Source: Acholeplasmataceae bacterium
Lineage (GTDB): Bacteria; Bacillota_I; Bacilli_A; Acholeplasmatales; Acholeplasmataceae
Assembly: GCA_012520715.1 (NCBI GenBank)
Contig: JAAYNT010000091.1
Span: 1-18,725, forward strand
Length of the DNA: 18,725 bases
Reading direction: 5' to 3'
The notes under the pieces were generated by a model, which saw only the letters and a list, made by a program, of their open reading frames with translations, was not told where the DNA came from and did no database searches. Shown piece after piece: positions 7,147-14,534 of the stretch; the stretch's first letter is position 1, and the number at the start of each line of letters is the position of its first letter. A program made the translations under genes and the position numbers.

Positions 7147-9851
7147 TATTTAGCTCCTTTTTTTAATACATCCTCACATCTTGGACAAACTTCGTCTTCG
7201 TTTAGTTTAGGTACTAAATTCCAACATCTTGAACATGTTAAGTTATTAGACTTAGTAACTTCTACTTTTATCATATCACCAACTAACACATCAATACTTG
7301 CAACCATTAAAACTTGTAATAAGTTTATTTCAAGTTCATTAATAGCATCTAGATGTGTTTTAGGCATTGTAATTATAACATCAGCTTGAAGTGTTTTAGA
7401 AACTAATTTTTCACTTCGTGCTATTTCAATTTGTTTTAAGAATTCTTCTCTTACTTCTTCAAATAACTCGAAATCTTCTAAGTACTTAGAAAATTTGTGT
7501 TCATAAACTTTTGGCATATCTTCTAAGTAGATATCTTCAAACTCTTTATGTGGTAAATATTGGTAAACTTCACTTGTTGTATGAGGAATAATTGGTGTTA
7601 ATAACTTAAGAAGTCTTAATAAAATATCATAAATTGTTGATTGAACAGATCTTCTTTCAAAGTTGTGTTCATCTAAAATATATAAAATATCTTTTGTGTA
7701 ATCTAAGTAAAAAGCACTAATATCATTAATGACAAATGGCATAATTAAGCGAATTACACGTTCAAAGTCATAGTTGTCATAACTTTTTACAACTTCATTT
7801 GAAAGCTCAATTGACTTAAGTGTTAAGACACGATTTAGATTTCCTCTTATTGAAAAACCAATGTAGTCACGCTCTGGTTTAAAGTCATTTAAGTTACCAA
7901 GCATAAATCTAAAAGTGTTTCTAATTTTACGATAGTTTTCTGATGCTTGTTTTAAGATTTCATCAGATAGTGGGACATCATTTTCATAATTAACACTTGC
8001 TACCCACATTCTAAGTACATCAGCACCTACTTGGTTTGCTACTTTATTAGGATCAATTGTGTTACCTAAAGATTTTGACATTTTTTGACCTTTACTATCT
8101 AGTACAAAACCATGTGAGATAACTTTTTTATATGGAGCTTTGTCCATATATGCAACTGAGTTAATAAGTGATGAGTTAAACCAACCACGATATTGGTCGC
8201 TTCCCTCAAGATATATTTCAGATTGTTTTCCACCTAATGTTAGAAAACTAGTTCCTGAGTCAAACCAAACATCCATTGTATCTTCTTCTTTTGTAAAAAT
8301 ACCGTTTGGACTATTTGGATTAGTATAACCTTTAGGTAGTAAATCTTTGGCTTCTTTTTCATACCAAACATTACTTCCATGTTCCCTAAATAAATCAGCA
8401 ACATGATTAATAATATCAAAATCTAAAATAGGTTCGCCATTTTCACAGTAAAAGATTGGAATTGGTACACCCCAAACTCTTTGGCGTGAAATACACCAAT
8501 CTTCTCTGTCACTAATCATATTATTCATTCTAATTTGTCCCCATTTAGGTTTCCAAGCTACTTCACTATTAATTACGTCAAGTAAGCGAGTTTTTAATTT
8601 ATCAATTGAAGCAAACCATTGTGGGGTTGCTCTAAAGATAACTGGTTTTCTTGTTCTCCAATCATGTGGATATGAGTGATTAAATTTAGAGTGGTGTAAT
8701 AAGGCACCTTCTTCTTTTAATCTTTCAACAATTTTTGGATTAGCTGCATCATAAAATAAGCCTTGAAATTCACCAGCTTCTTCAGTTAGATATCCCTCTT
8801 CGTTAACAGGAGATAAGATATCTAAATTATATTTAACACCTACTATATAGTCATCAGCACCGTGACCAGGTGCTGTATGAACTAATCCGGTACCATCTTC
8901 ATCTGTAACGTGTTCACCTAAAATAATTGGTGAGTGTCTATTATATAGTGGGTGTTTATATTCTAAGTTTTCAAGTTCGCTACCTTTAAATGTTTTTAAG
9001 ACTTTATGATCTTGCCAGCCTAATATTTCAACAAGTGCTTCAAGTCTTGATTTTCCAACGATAAATTTATCATCGTTAACTTTAACTAAAACATATTCTA
9101 GTCTTGGATGAGCAGATGTTGCAAGGTTTGCTGGTAGTGTCCATGGTGTAGTTGTCCAAATAACTATATTGGCATCTTTAAGTTCATCTTTAGCATTTAC
9201 TAACTTAAATGCAACATAAATTGAGTCACTTGTTACATCATGGTATTCAATTTCTGCTTCTGCTAGAGCTGATTCACTTGATGGTGACCAATAAATTGGT
9301 TTTTGGCCACGATAAATTAAACCACTTTCTACCATTTTAGCAAATAGTCTAATTTGTCTTTCTTCATAATCAGGTGTTAGTGTTAAATATGGATTATCCC
9401 AATCTGATAAAATACCTAATCGAACAAATTGAGCTTTTTGTCTTTCAACTTGAGTTAGAGCAAACTCTTCACATTTTTTTCTAAACTCAACTTTACTCAT
9501 TTTCTTACGATCAACACCTAAACGTTGTAAGCTTACTTCAATTGGTAGACCGTGTGTATCCCAACCTGGTTGGTAAAAAACATGTCTACCTTTCATAGTT
9601 TGGTATCTAATAATAAAATCTTTTAATATTTTGTTTAAGGCAGTTCCAGCGTGAATATCACCATTTGGATATGGTGGTCCATCATGAAAAATATATTCTA
9701 AATTATTTTTATTTTTTTCTTGAACTTTATTAAAAAGATCAAGATCATTCCAACGCTGTTGTATTTCAACTTCTTTTACCCCTAAATTTCCACGCATTGG
9801 AAAATCAGTTTTTGGTAAAAGTAGTGTATCTTTGTAGTCTTTTTGTGCCAT
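7146..9851 (-). CDS. ileS: Isoleucyl-tRNA synthetase with an altered HIGH motif
   Basis: Charges tRNA-Ile and edits misactivated valine. The 901-residue protein has the bacterial IleRS layout: Rossmann catalytic domain with GPPYPNGDIHAGT near 58-70, an editing CP1 insert with TTTPWTLPANLA near 235, DREDWCISRQRVWG near 455, KMSKS at about 590-594, the anticodon-binding domain, and a C-terminal zinc finger with two CxxC pairs (CSRC, CPRC). The signature HIGH tetrapeptide reads H67-A-G-T70, so the final histidine is threonine; everything around it is canonical. The ATG follows AAGGAG by 6 bases. It begins one base after sepF and overlaps surE. No T-box leader is seen. Confidence 0.97.
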   Translation of the reverse strand: MAQKDYKDTLLLPKTDFPMRGNLGVKEVEIQQRWNDLDLFNKVQEKNKNNLEYIFHDGPPYPNGDIHAGTALNKILKDFIIRYQTMKGRHVFYQPGWDTHGLPIEVSLQRLGVDRKKMSKVEFRKKCEEFALTQVERQKAQFVRLGILSDWDNPYLTLTPDYEERQIRLFAKMVESGLIYRGQKPIYWSPSSESALAEAEIEYHDVTSDSIYVAFKLVNAKDELKDANIVIWTTTPWTLPANLATSAHPRLEYVLVKVNDDKFIVGKSRLEALVEILGWQDHKVLKTFKGSELENLEYKHPLYNRHSPIILGEHVTDEDGTGLVHTAPGHGADDYIVGVKYNLDILSPVNEEGYLTEEAGEFQGLFYDAANPKIVERLKEEGALLHHSKFNHSYPHDWRTRKPVIFRATPQWFASIDKLKTRLLDVINSEVAWKPKWGQIRMNNMISDREDWCISRQRVWGVPIPIFYCENGEPILDFDIINHVADLFREHGSNVWYEKEAKDLLPKGYTNPNSPNGIFTKEEDTMDVWFDSGTSFLTLGGKQSEIYLEGSDQYRGWFNSSLINSVAYMDKAPYKKVISHGFVLDSKGQKMSKSLGNTIDPNKVANQVGADVLRMWVASVNYENDVPLSDEILKQASENYRKIRNTFRFMLGNLNDFKPERDYIGFSIRGNLNRVLTLKSIELSNEVVKSYDNYDFERVIRLIMPFVINDISAFYLDYTKDILYILDEHNFERRSVQSTIYDILLRLLKLLTPIIPHTTSEVYQYLPHKEFEDIYLEDMPKVYEHKFSKYLEDFELFEEVREEFLKQIEIARSEKLVSKTLQADVIITMPKTHLDAINELEINLLQVLMVASIDVLVGDMIKVEVTKSNNLTCSRCWNLVPKLNEDEVCPRCEDVLKKGAK

Positions 9852-9852
9852 T

Positions 9853-10200
9853 TTATTCTCCTTGTATATCTATAATTAACTCTCTAATAGTCCCATCTTC
9901 ATAAACATGACGGTCTGCAAACATAAAGTTTTTACCGTCTCTAAAACCAAAAATTTCGCCATCAATAGCGAAAACGACGCCTGATAAAAAGGCCATAGCT
10001 TTGTTTGCTTCATCGATTTCTAATAAATCGAAGTTTAGGATATTAGGAATTCCTTTTTTAATATCATTTCCAATTTTTGTTAGTACTGCATCTGAAGTGT
10101 CACTTAATTGAATAAAATTAACTAAAGATGAAGTAGCTGGAACAAATATATCTTCTTTAGCAGGTTCACTTTTCTTTTTTCTAAATAATCTAAAACACAT
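9853..10200 (-). CDS. sepF: Cell division protein SepF
   Basis: SepF anchors FtsZ to the membrane and organises Z-ring filaments. The 115-residue product has a short basic-amphipathic N-terminus (MCFRLFRKKK), consistent with the membrane-binding helix, a brief linker, then the conserved globular domain with GIPNILNFDLLEIDEANKAM near 51-70 and FLSGVVFAIDGEIFGF near 72-87, ending in a variable tail. It is shorter than the roughly 150-residue B. subtilis protein because the linker is reduced. AAGGGGG lies 7 bases before the ATG. It sits upstream of ileS and near ftsZ, as in Firmicutes division clusters, but the usual ylm genes and divIVA between sepF and ileS are absent. Confidence 0.88.
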   Translation of the reverse strand: MCFRLFRKKKSEPAKEDIFVPATSSLVNFIQLSDTSDAVLTKIGNDIKKGIPNILNFDLLEIDEANKAMAFLSGVVFAIDGEIFGFRDGKNFMFADRHVYEDGTIRELIIDIQGE

Positions 10201-10233
10201 AAAACTGCCCCCTTGTCTAATTATTCATACTAT

Positions 10234-10262
10234 ATTTTATCATATAATGATTAAATATTAAA
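10234..10262 (-). promoter_or_regulatory. Promoter of sepF-ileS-surE
   Basis: Extended -10 TGATAAAAT (TAAAAT at 10239-10234), identical to that of the tmRNA gene. A weak -35 TTTAAT (10262-10257) lies 17 bases upstream and overlaps the last codons of ychF. It predicts a leader of about 27 bases. Confidence 0.5.
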
Positions 10263-11348
10263 TCTAAACAGCATAATATCGCCATCTTTTGGTAAATAAT
10301 CTCTACCTTCAAGTCTAACTTTACCTAACTCTTTGGCTTTTTGATAGCTACCAGCAAATATTAAATCATCATAAGATACGGTTTCGGCTCTAATAAAGCC
10401 TCTTTCAAAATCAGTATGAATAATACCAGCACATTCTGAGGCTGTCATACCATCAGTAAACGTCCAAGCTCTTGTTTGGGTGTCTCCAACTGTGAAAAAT
10501 GTTTTAAGACCTAATAGTTCATAAGTTCTTACAATTATTTCAGATAAAGTTGGCCTTTCTAGGCCGTATTCATGTAAGAAGTCGATTTGATCTTCATCTG
10601 ATAAATTAGCGATTTCATTTTCTAATTGAATTGAAACAGGTATTACTATTTTATTATCTTTTGATAAGTAATTATAAAGTTTTTGGTAATCTTGATTATC
10701 ATCTAAATTACCAATATCATCATCAGATATATTAGCTAAATAGATCATTGGCTTTAAACTTAAGAAGTTATAATTTTTAATTAATTTTAATTCTTGTTTA
10801 GAAAATGAAATTAATTTAGGATCCTCTTCATTTTCTATTGCTTCTTTAATTTTAGTTAATGCTTGATACTCTAAAACTGCTTCATCTTCTTTAATTTGAA
10901 CTCTTTTATGAAGACGTGGAAGTCTTCTTTCAATAATTTCTAAATCAGCTAGCGCTAATTCTAAATTAATAGTTTCAATATCTCTAATTGGATCAACTTT
11001 TCCTTCAACGTGAACAATATCATCATCTTCAAAAACTCTAACAACTTGACAAATAGCATCAACTTCACGGATATTAGCAAGGAACTGGTTTCCTAGTCCT
11101 TCTCCTTTTGATGCCCCTCTTACTAAACCGGCAATATCAATAAACTCAAATGAAGTATAAACAATCTTACTATGATCGTATAAATCATGTAAGACTTCTA
11201 ATCTAGGGTCATCAACTAAAACAACCCCAACATTTGGTTCAATTGTTGCAAATGGGTAGTTCTCAGCTACCACATGAGCTTTTGTAATAGCATTAAATAA
11301 TGTTGATTTACCAACGTTTGGTAATCCGATAATTCCAGCTTTTAACAT
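10251..11348 (-). CDS. ychF: Ribosome-associated ATPase YchF (Obg family)
   Basis: A translation-factor-class P-loop protein that favours ATP over GTP and associates with ribosomes. The start MLKAGIIGLPNVGKST carries the P-loop (residues 8-16). NYPFATIEPNVGVV near 30-43 is the switch I region, FIDIAGLVRGASKGEGLGNQFL near 69-90 is the G3/switch II region, and the C-terminal TGS domain includes TFFTVGDTQTRAWTF and ERGFIRAETVSYDDLI, ending LPKDGDIMLFRFN. ATG 11348 gives 365 residues, the usual length; an in-frame GTG at 11357 is less likely. No strong ribosome binding site precedes the ATG. A terminator-like hairpin lies 15-32 bases upstream, so expression depends on read-through from ftsZ or a promoter inside ftsZ. 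Confidence 0.95.
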   Translation of the reverse strand: MLKAGIIGLPNVGKSTLFNAITKAHVVAENYPFATIEPNVGVVLVDDPRLEVLHDLYDHSKIVYTSFEFIDIAGLVRGASKGEGLGNQFLANIREVDAICQVVRVFEDDDIVHVEGKVDPIRDIETINLELALADLEIIERRLPRLHKRVQIKEDEAVLEYQALTKIKEAIENEEDPKLISFSKQELKLIKNYNFLSLKPMIYLANISDDDIGNLDDNQDYQKLYNYLSKDNKIVIPVSIQLENEIANLSDEDQIDFLHEYGLERPTLSEIIVRTYELLGLKTFFTVGDTQTRAWTFTDGMTASECAGIIHTDFERGFIRAETVSYDDLIFAGSYQKAKELGKVRLEGRDYLPKDGDIMLFRFNI

Positions 11349-11362
11349 GGTTATCACAATAA

Positions 11363-11380
11363 AAAAGGCCGAGGCCTTTT
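11363..11380 (-). terminator. Hairpin between ftsZ and ychF
   Basis: AAAAGGCC / GGCCTTTT arms (11363-11370 and 11373-11380) form a GC-centred stem, effectively 7 bp with a 4-base loop. On the minus strand it is followed by a run of T. The ftsZ stop codon (11381-11379) lies at the start of the stem. It may act as a terminator or attenuator, since ychF begins only about 15 bases later. Confidence 0.75.
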
Positions 11381-12545
11381 ATTTCTTTCCTTTTATCCAA
11401 GATGGAATATTTGTTCTACTTCTACTTGATCTTTCTTTTGGTTCTGCCTGTTTTTGAGATTCACGAGTTGGCATTGGTTCATAATCAGATTCGTGAGAAG
11501 TTGCTTTTCCTTCTTGTATTTTTCTTAAAACATCACGAGCTAGTGATGAGTCTTCTTGTTTTGTTCTAAGTTCAATTCCTGTTGCAACAACAGTTACAAC
11601 GATTTCATCATCTAAGTCACGATTAATAGTCGTACCGTAAATAATGTTAATATCTTGTGAAGTTGCATTTCTTACTTCACTTAGGACTGCTTCCATTTCC
11701 ATTACTCTTAAATCAGTTGATGATGCAATATTAACAATTGCATCTGTTGCTCCGTCAATTGAAACATCTAAGATATCTGAATAAATGGCTTTTCTAGTTG
11801 CATCAACGGCACGGTTAGGCTCATTAGAAATACCAATTCCCATTAATGCTGTTCCTTTATTTTCCATTACTGTTCTAACATCAGCAAAGTCAACGTTAAT
11901 AATACCAGGAATAGCAATTAATTCAGCAATTCCTTGTACCCCTTGACGTAAGATATTATCTGATTCTCTAAAAGCGTCTAACAAACGAGTATCAGAATCT
12001 GCTATTTTTAATAGACGATCATTAGGAATGACAATTAATGTATCAATGTAAGGACGCATTTCTTCAATACCTTTATCAGCATTTCTCATTCTTGCTGGCC
12101 CTTCAATAGCAAATGGTTTTGTAACAATTCCAACAGTTAGACAACCTAATTCTTTAGCGATACGTGAAACAACTGGTGCTGCCCCAGTTCCAGTTCCACC
12201 GCCCATTCCAGCAGTAATAAAGACCATATCTGCACCTTTTAAGACGTTTCTAATTTGTTCTTCTGATTCTAGTGCAGCATCTCTACCCTTATCTGGATTT
12301 TGACCTGCTCCAAGTCCTCTTGTTAAACGTCTACCAATCACGATGCGGTCTTGAGCATGTGATAGTGTTAAATCTTGTTGGTCAGTATTAATAGCAACAT
12401 ATGTTACTCCCTGAACATCATTTTCAATCATGCGGTTTACAGCGTTTCCACCGCCACCTCCGACTCCGACTACTTTTATGACTGGTTTTAAGTCATCTGC
12501 AAGTAATTCATCATCGTAAATATCGCCATATTCTCTAAATGTCAC
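11379..12545 (-). CDS. ftsZ: Cell division GTPase FtsZ
   Basis: Tubulin-like GTPase that forms the division ring. The GTPase domain shows IKVVGVGGGGGNAVNRM near 23-39, the tubulin signature GGGTGTGAAP near 115-124, GPARMRNAD near 147-155 and the synergy loop IINVDFADVRTVM near 215. A short variable linker rich in Glu, Ser and Arg leads to the C-terminal peptide NIPSWIKGKK, the equivalent of the DIPTFLR tail that binds SepF or FtsA. The start is taken as GTG at 12545 (388 residues). The in-frame GTG at 12554 overlaps the Shine-Dalgarno AGGAG (12558-12554), whereas 12545 has 8-base spacing. SepF is encoded nearby; no ftsA is seen in the window. Confidence 0.97.
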   Translation of the reverse strand: MTFREYGDIYDDELLADDLKPVIKVVGVGGGGGNAVNRMIENDVQGVTYVAINTDQQDLTLSHAQDRIVIGRRLTRGLGAGQNPDKGRDAALESEEQIRNVLKGADMVFITAGMGGGTGTGAAPVVSRIAKELGCLTVGIVTKPFAIEGPARMRNADKGIEEMRPYIDTLIVIPNDRLLKIADSDTRLLDAFRESDNILRQGVQGIAELIAIPGIINVDFADVRTVMENKGTALMGIGISNEPNRAVDATRKAIYSDILDVSIDGATDAIVNIASSTDLRVMEMEAVLSEVRNATSQDINIIYGTTINRDLDDEIVVTVVATGIELRTKQEDSSLARDVLRKIQEGKATSHESDYEPMPTRESQKQAEPKERSSRSRTNIPSWIKGKK

Positions 12546-12563
12546 AAATATCACTCCTATGTT

Positions 12564-12584
12564 AATATAGTTTACTATATTCTA
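12564..12584 (-). promoter_or_regulatory. ftsZ promoter with an 18-bp inverted repeat
   Basis: TGATAGAAT on the minus strand gives an extended -10 (TAGAAT at 12584-12579) without a convincing -35. Immediately downstream, AATATAGTTTACTATATT (12564-12581) is a perfect inverted repeat with 8-base arms around TT. It spans the -10 and probable start point, a position suited to an operator. The alternative reading, a weak AT hairpin in the leader, is less likely. Confidence 0.45.
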
Positions 12585-12639
12585 TCAATTAATTAAAGCA
12601 TAATAAGTATTTTTGATTGAATTTTTTGAAATGTTTTTA

Positions 12640-13749
12640 TTAATCGATTTTATAATTAGTTTTTTGGTAAAATTCATTTTTAAAATCTAATAATCTATCT
12701 TCTTTAATTGCTTGTCTTATTTCACTCATTAAATGTTTTAAATATAATAGATTTTGATATGTTAAAATTCTCATTGCTAAGATTTCATTAGCTTTATACA
12801 AATGTCTTAAATAACTTTTTGTATACTTAGATATTGGACTTGGAAGTCCTGGATCAATTGGGTTTAAATCCATTTCATATTGCAAGTTTTTAATATTTAC
12901 TTTCCCTTCGGTTGTAAATACTGTTCCGTGTCTTGCATTTCTTGTTGGCAAGACACAATCAAACATGTCAACGCCATTAATAACATTTTCTACTAAATCT
13001 TCAGGAGCTCCAACTCCCATTAAATATCTTGGTTTATCAAATGGCAAAATTGGATTTAAAAACTCAGTAATACGATACATTTCACGCTTTGGTTCCCCAA
13101 CAGATAAACCACCAATTGAATAACCATCAAATCCAATTTTAACTAACTCTTCAACTGAATGTTTTCTTAAATCTTCATAAAGACCACCTTGAACAATCCC
13201 AAATAAGGCTTGATCACTTTTTAAGTGGTCTTTTCCTCTTTTGGCCCATCTAATAGTACGATCAAGTGAGTTCTTTTGATACTCATAGCTTGCTTTTGCT
13301 GGTGGACACTCATCAAATGACATAATTATATCAGCACCTAAACTAGTTTGAATATCCATTGCTATTTCTGGACTTAAAAATAGTGGTGCCCCACTTTTAT
13401 GGTGTTTAAAGTAAACACCTTCTTCTTTAATATCTCTTAATTTAGCAAGTGAGAAAACTTGAAATCCTCCACTATCAGTTAAAAGGGCACCATCCCAGTT
13501 CATCATTGGTTTTACACCACCGTGTAAATCAATGACGTCAGTTCCTGGTTGAACCCATAAATGATAAGTGTTTGCTAAAATTAAACCCTCAGATACTTCT
13601 TTAATTTCTTCAACACTAAGCGTTTTTACGGTTGCTTGAGTACCTACAGGCATAAAAATTGGTGTTTCAAAAACACCTGATGGAGTTGTTAATTTTCCAA
13701 GACGTGCTCCACTTTGTTTACACACATGTAAAACTTCAAATTTAATCAC
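12640..13749 (-). CDS. tgt: Queuine tRNA-ribosyltransferase lacking the zinc site
   Basis: Exchanges guanine 34 of tRNAs with GUN anticodons for preQ1 or queuine. The 369-residue protein has the TIM-barrel Tgt motifs: MPVGTQATVK near 33-42, LANTYHLW near 58-65, LLTDSGGFQVFSL near 89-101 with the catalytic Asp, IMSFDECPP near 142-150, FGIVQGG near 183-189, GGLSVGEP near 213-220, and DMFDCVLPTRNARHG with the nucleophile D264. The C-terminal zinc motif (CxCxxC plus a His) is not present: the aligned positions are L302, S304, S307 and Q332. The start is GTG with GAGG 7 bases upstream. No other queuosine gene is in the window. Confidence 0.93.
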   Translation of the reverse strand: MIKFEVLHVCKQSGARLGKLTTPSGVFETPIFMPVGTQATVKTLSVEEIKEVSEGLILANTYHLWVQPGTDVIDLHGGVKPMMNWDGALLTDSGGFQVFSLAKLRDIKEEGVYFKHHKSGAPLFLSPEIAMDIQTSLGADIIMSFDECPPAKASYEYQKNSLDRTIRWAKRGKDHLKSDQALFGIVQGGLYEDLRKHSVEELVKIGFDGYSIGGLSVGEPKREMYRITEFLNPILPFDKPRYLMGVGAPEDLVENVINGVDMFDCVLPTRNARHGTVFTTEGKVNIKNLQYEMDLNPIDPGLPSPISKYTKSYLRHLYKANEILAMRILTYQNLLYLKHLMSEIRQAIKEDRLLDFKNEFYQKTNYKID

Positions 13750-13764
13750 ATAATCACCTCTATT

Positions 13765-13814
13765 ATTATATCATGAATACCTCTTATTAATAATAAATAA
13801 GTAAATTATGTCAA
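13765..13814 (-). promoter_or_regulatory. Promoter region of tgt
   Basis: Two arrangements are visible on the minus strand. One is a perfect -35 TTGACA (13814-13809) with TATTAA 16 bases downstream (13792-13787). The other is an extended -10 TGATATAAT (TATAAT at 13770-13765) with a weak TTATTA 17 bases upstream. The second would start transcription at the ribosome binding site itself, leaving a leader of about 10 bases. Confidence 0.45.
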
Positions 13815-13821
13815 CATAATT
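13804..13821. promoter_or_regulatory. 18-bp inverted repeat in the tgt/nitroreductase divergent gap
   Basis: AATTATGTCAACATAATT is a perfect dyad with 8-base arms around CA. It covers the TTGACA of the tgt promoter and lies about 65 bases upstream of the predicted start of the divergent reductase gene. It shares the layout AATnnnGT-2-ACnnnATT with the repeat before ftsZ. Confidence 0.4.
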
Positions 13822-13841
13822 CTAAATTGTAAGTATTATAA

Positions 13842-13870
13842 TTAAATAAACTAAAATTATATGCTAAAAT
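13842..13870 (+). promoter_or_regulatory. Promoter of the nitroreductase gene
   Basis: Extended -10 TGCTAAAAT (TAAAAT at 13865-13870) with TTAAAT (13842-13847) 17 bases upstream. The predicted start near 13877 gives an 18-base leader containing GGAG (13881-13884). Confidence 0.4.
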
Positions 13871-13894
13871 TATTATGAATGGAGATTATAGTAT

Positions 13895-14506
13895 ATGAAG
13901 AAATATATTACAGAAAGACGCAGTGTTAGAAATTTTGATGAAAATCACCGTCTATCAGAAACAAAAATTTTAGAATTTTTAGATGTTGCATCTAGAGCAC
14001 CATCTTCAATGAATTTACAACCATGGAACTTTGTGGTTGCAAACACACCAGAAACTAAAGCTAAAATGAAAGAAGCAATGCGCGGTAACTTCTTACAATT
14101 TGATACAGCAAGTGCAATAATTTTAGTTTTAAACGATAAATTAGCATACACAAATGCTGAAGAAATTTATGCATCAGCATTTAAACTTGGCTTAATGCCA
14201 AGTGAAGTTGTTGAAAGACAATCAATGTTTGCTAAAACATTAGAAAACGCTGATCCAAACAACTATAAAGCTTCTAACTTTTATGATATTGGGTTATTTT
14301 CAATGAATTTATTAACTCTAGCTAAAGCTAACGGTTTAGATACATCAGTTATGAGAGGCTATGATGCCGGAAAAATGCTAGAAATTGTTGAAATGGATCC
14401 AAAACGTTATGAGATCGTTTCAATCATCGCAATCGGTCTTGCTAAGGAAGATGGATTTCCTACATACCGTGTTCCAGCAGCTAAAAAAACTAAGTTCTTA
14501 AAGTAA
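13895..14506 (+). CDS. Nitroreductase-family flavoprotein
   Basis: A probable FMN-dependent NAD(P)H oxidoreductase. The 203 residues open with ITERRSVRNFDENHRLSETK, the family FMN-phosphate-binding segment, followed by LDVASRAPSSMNLQPWNFVV near 29-48, the second flavin-binding signature. YDIGLFSMNLLTLAKANGLDT near 126-146 is the usual dimer-interface helix, and IIAIGLAKEDGFP near 180-192 is the C-terminal strand motif. The natural substrate cannot be read from sequence; quinones, nitro compounds and other electrophiles are possible. It is the only protein gene on the plus strand and is divergent from tgt across 145 bases. GGAG lies 10 bases before the ATG. Confidence 0.88.
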   Translation: MKKYITERRSVRNFDENHRLSETKILEFLDVASRAPSSMNLQPWNFVVANTPETKAKMKEAMRGNFLQFDTASAIILVLNDKLAYTNAEEIYASAFKLGLMPSEVVERQSMFAKTLENADPNNYKASNFYDIGLFSMNLLTLAKANGLDTSVMRGYDAGKMLEIVEMDPKRYEIVSIIAIGLAKEDGFPTYRVPAAKKTKFLK

Positions 14507-14509
14507 AAT

Positions 14510-14534
14510 AAAAACTCCAGCCGGATTTTTTTTA
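14510..14534. terminator. Convergent terminator between the nitroreductase and HAD genes
   Basis: AAAAAcTCC (14510-14518), loop AGCC, GGATTTTTTTT (14523-14533): a short stem with one bulged C. On the plus strand it runs into eight T. The minus-strand copy ends in TTTTTATTTTA, so it can serve both converging genes. The HAD stop codon lies in its A/T arm. The stem is weak. Confidence 0.5.

Noticed and set aside
9852..10250. T-box leader for ileS
   Set aside because: ileS starts one base after sepF, and the region before sepF is too short (about 50 bases) for a T-box; no T-box core sequence is seen.
13945..14151. Minus-strand frame inside the nitroreductase gene
   Set aside because: The plus-strand frame has clear FMN-binding motifs; the antisense frame is a by-product of codon bias.
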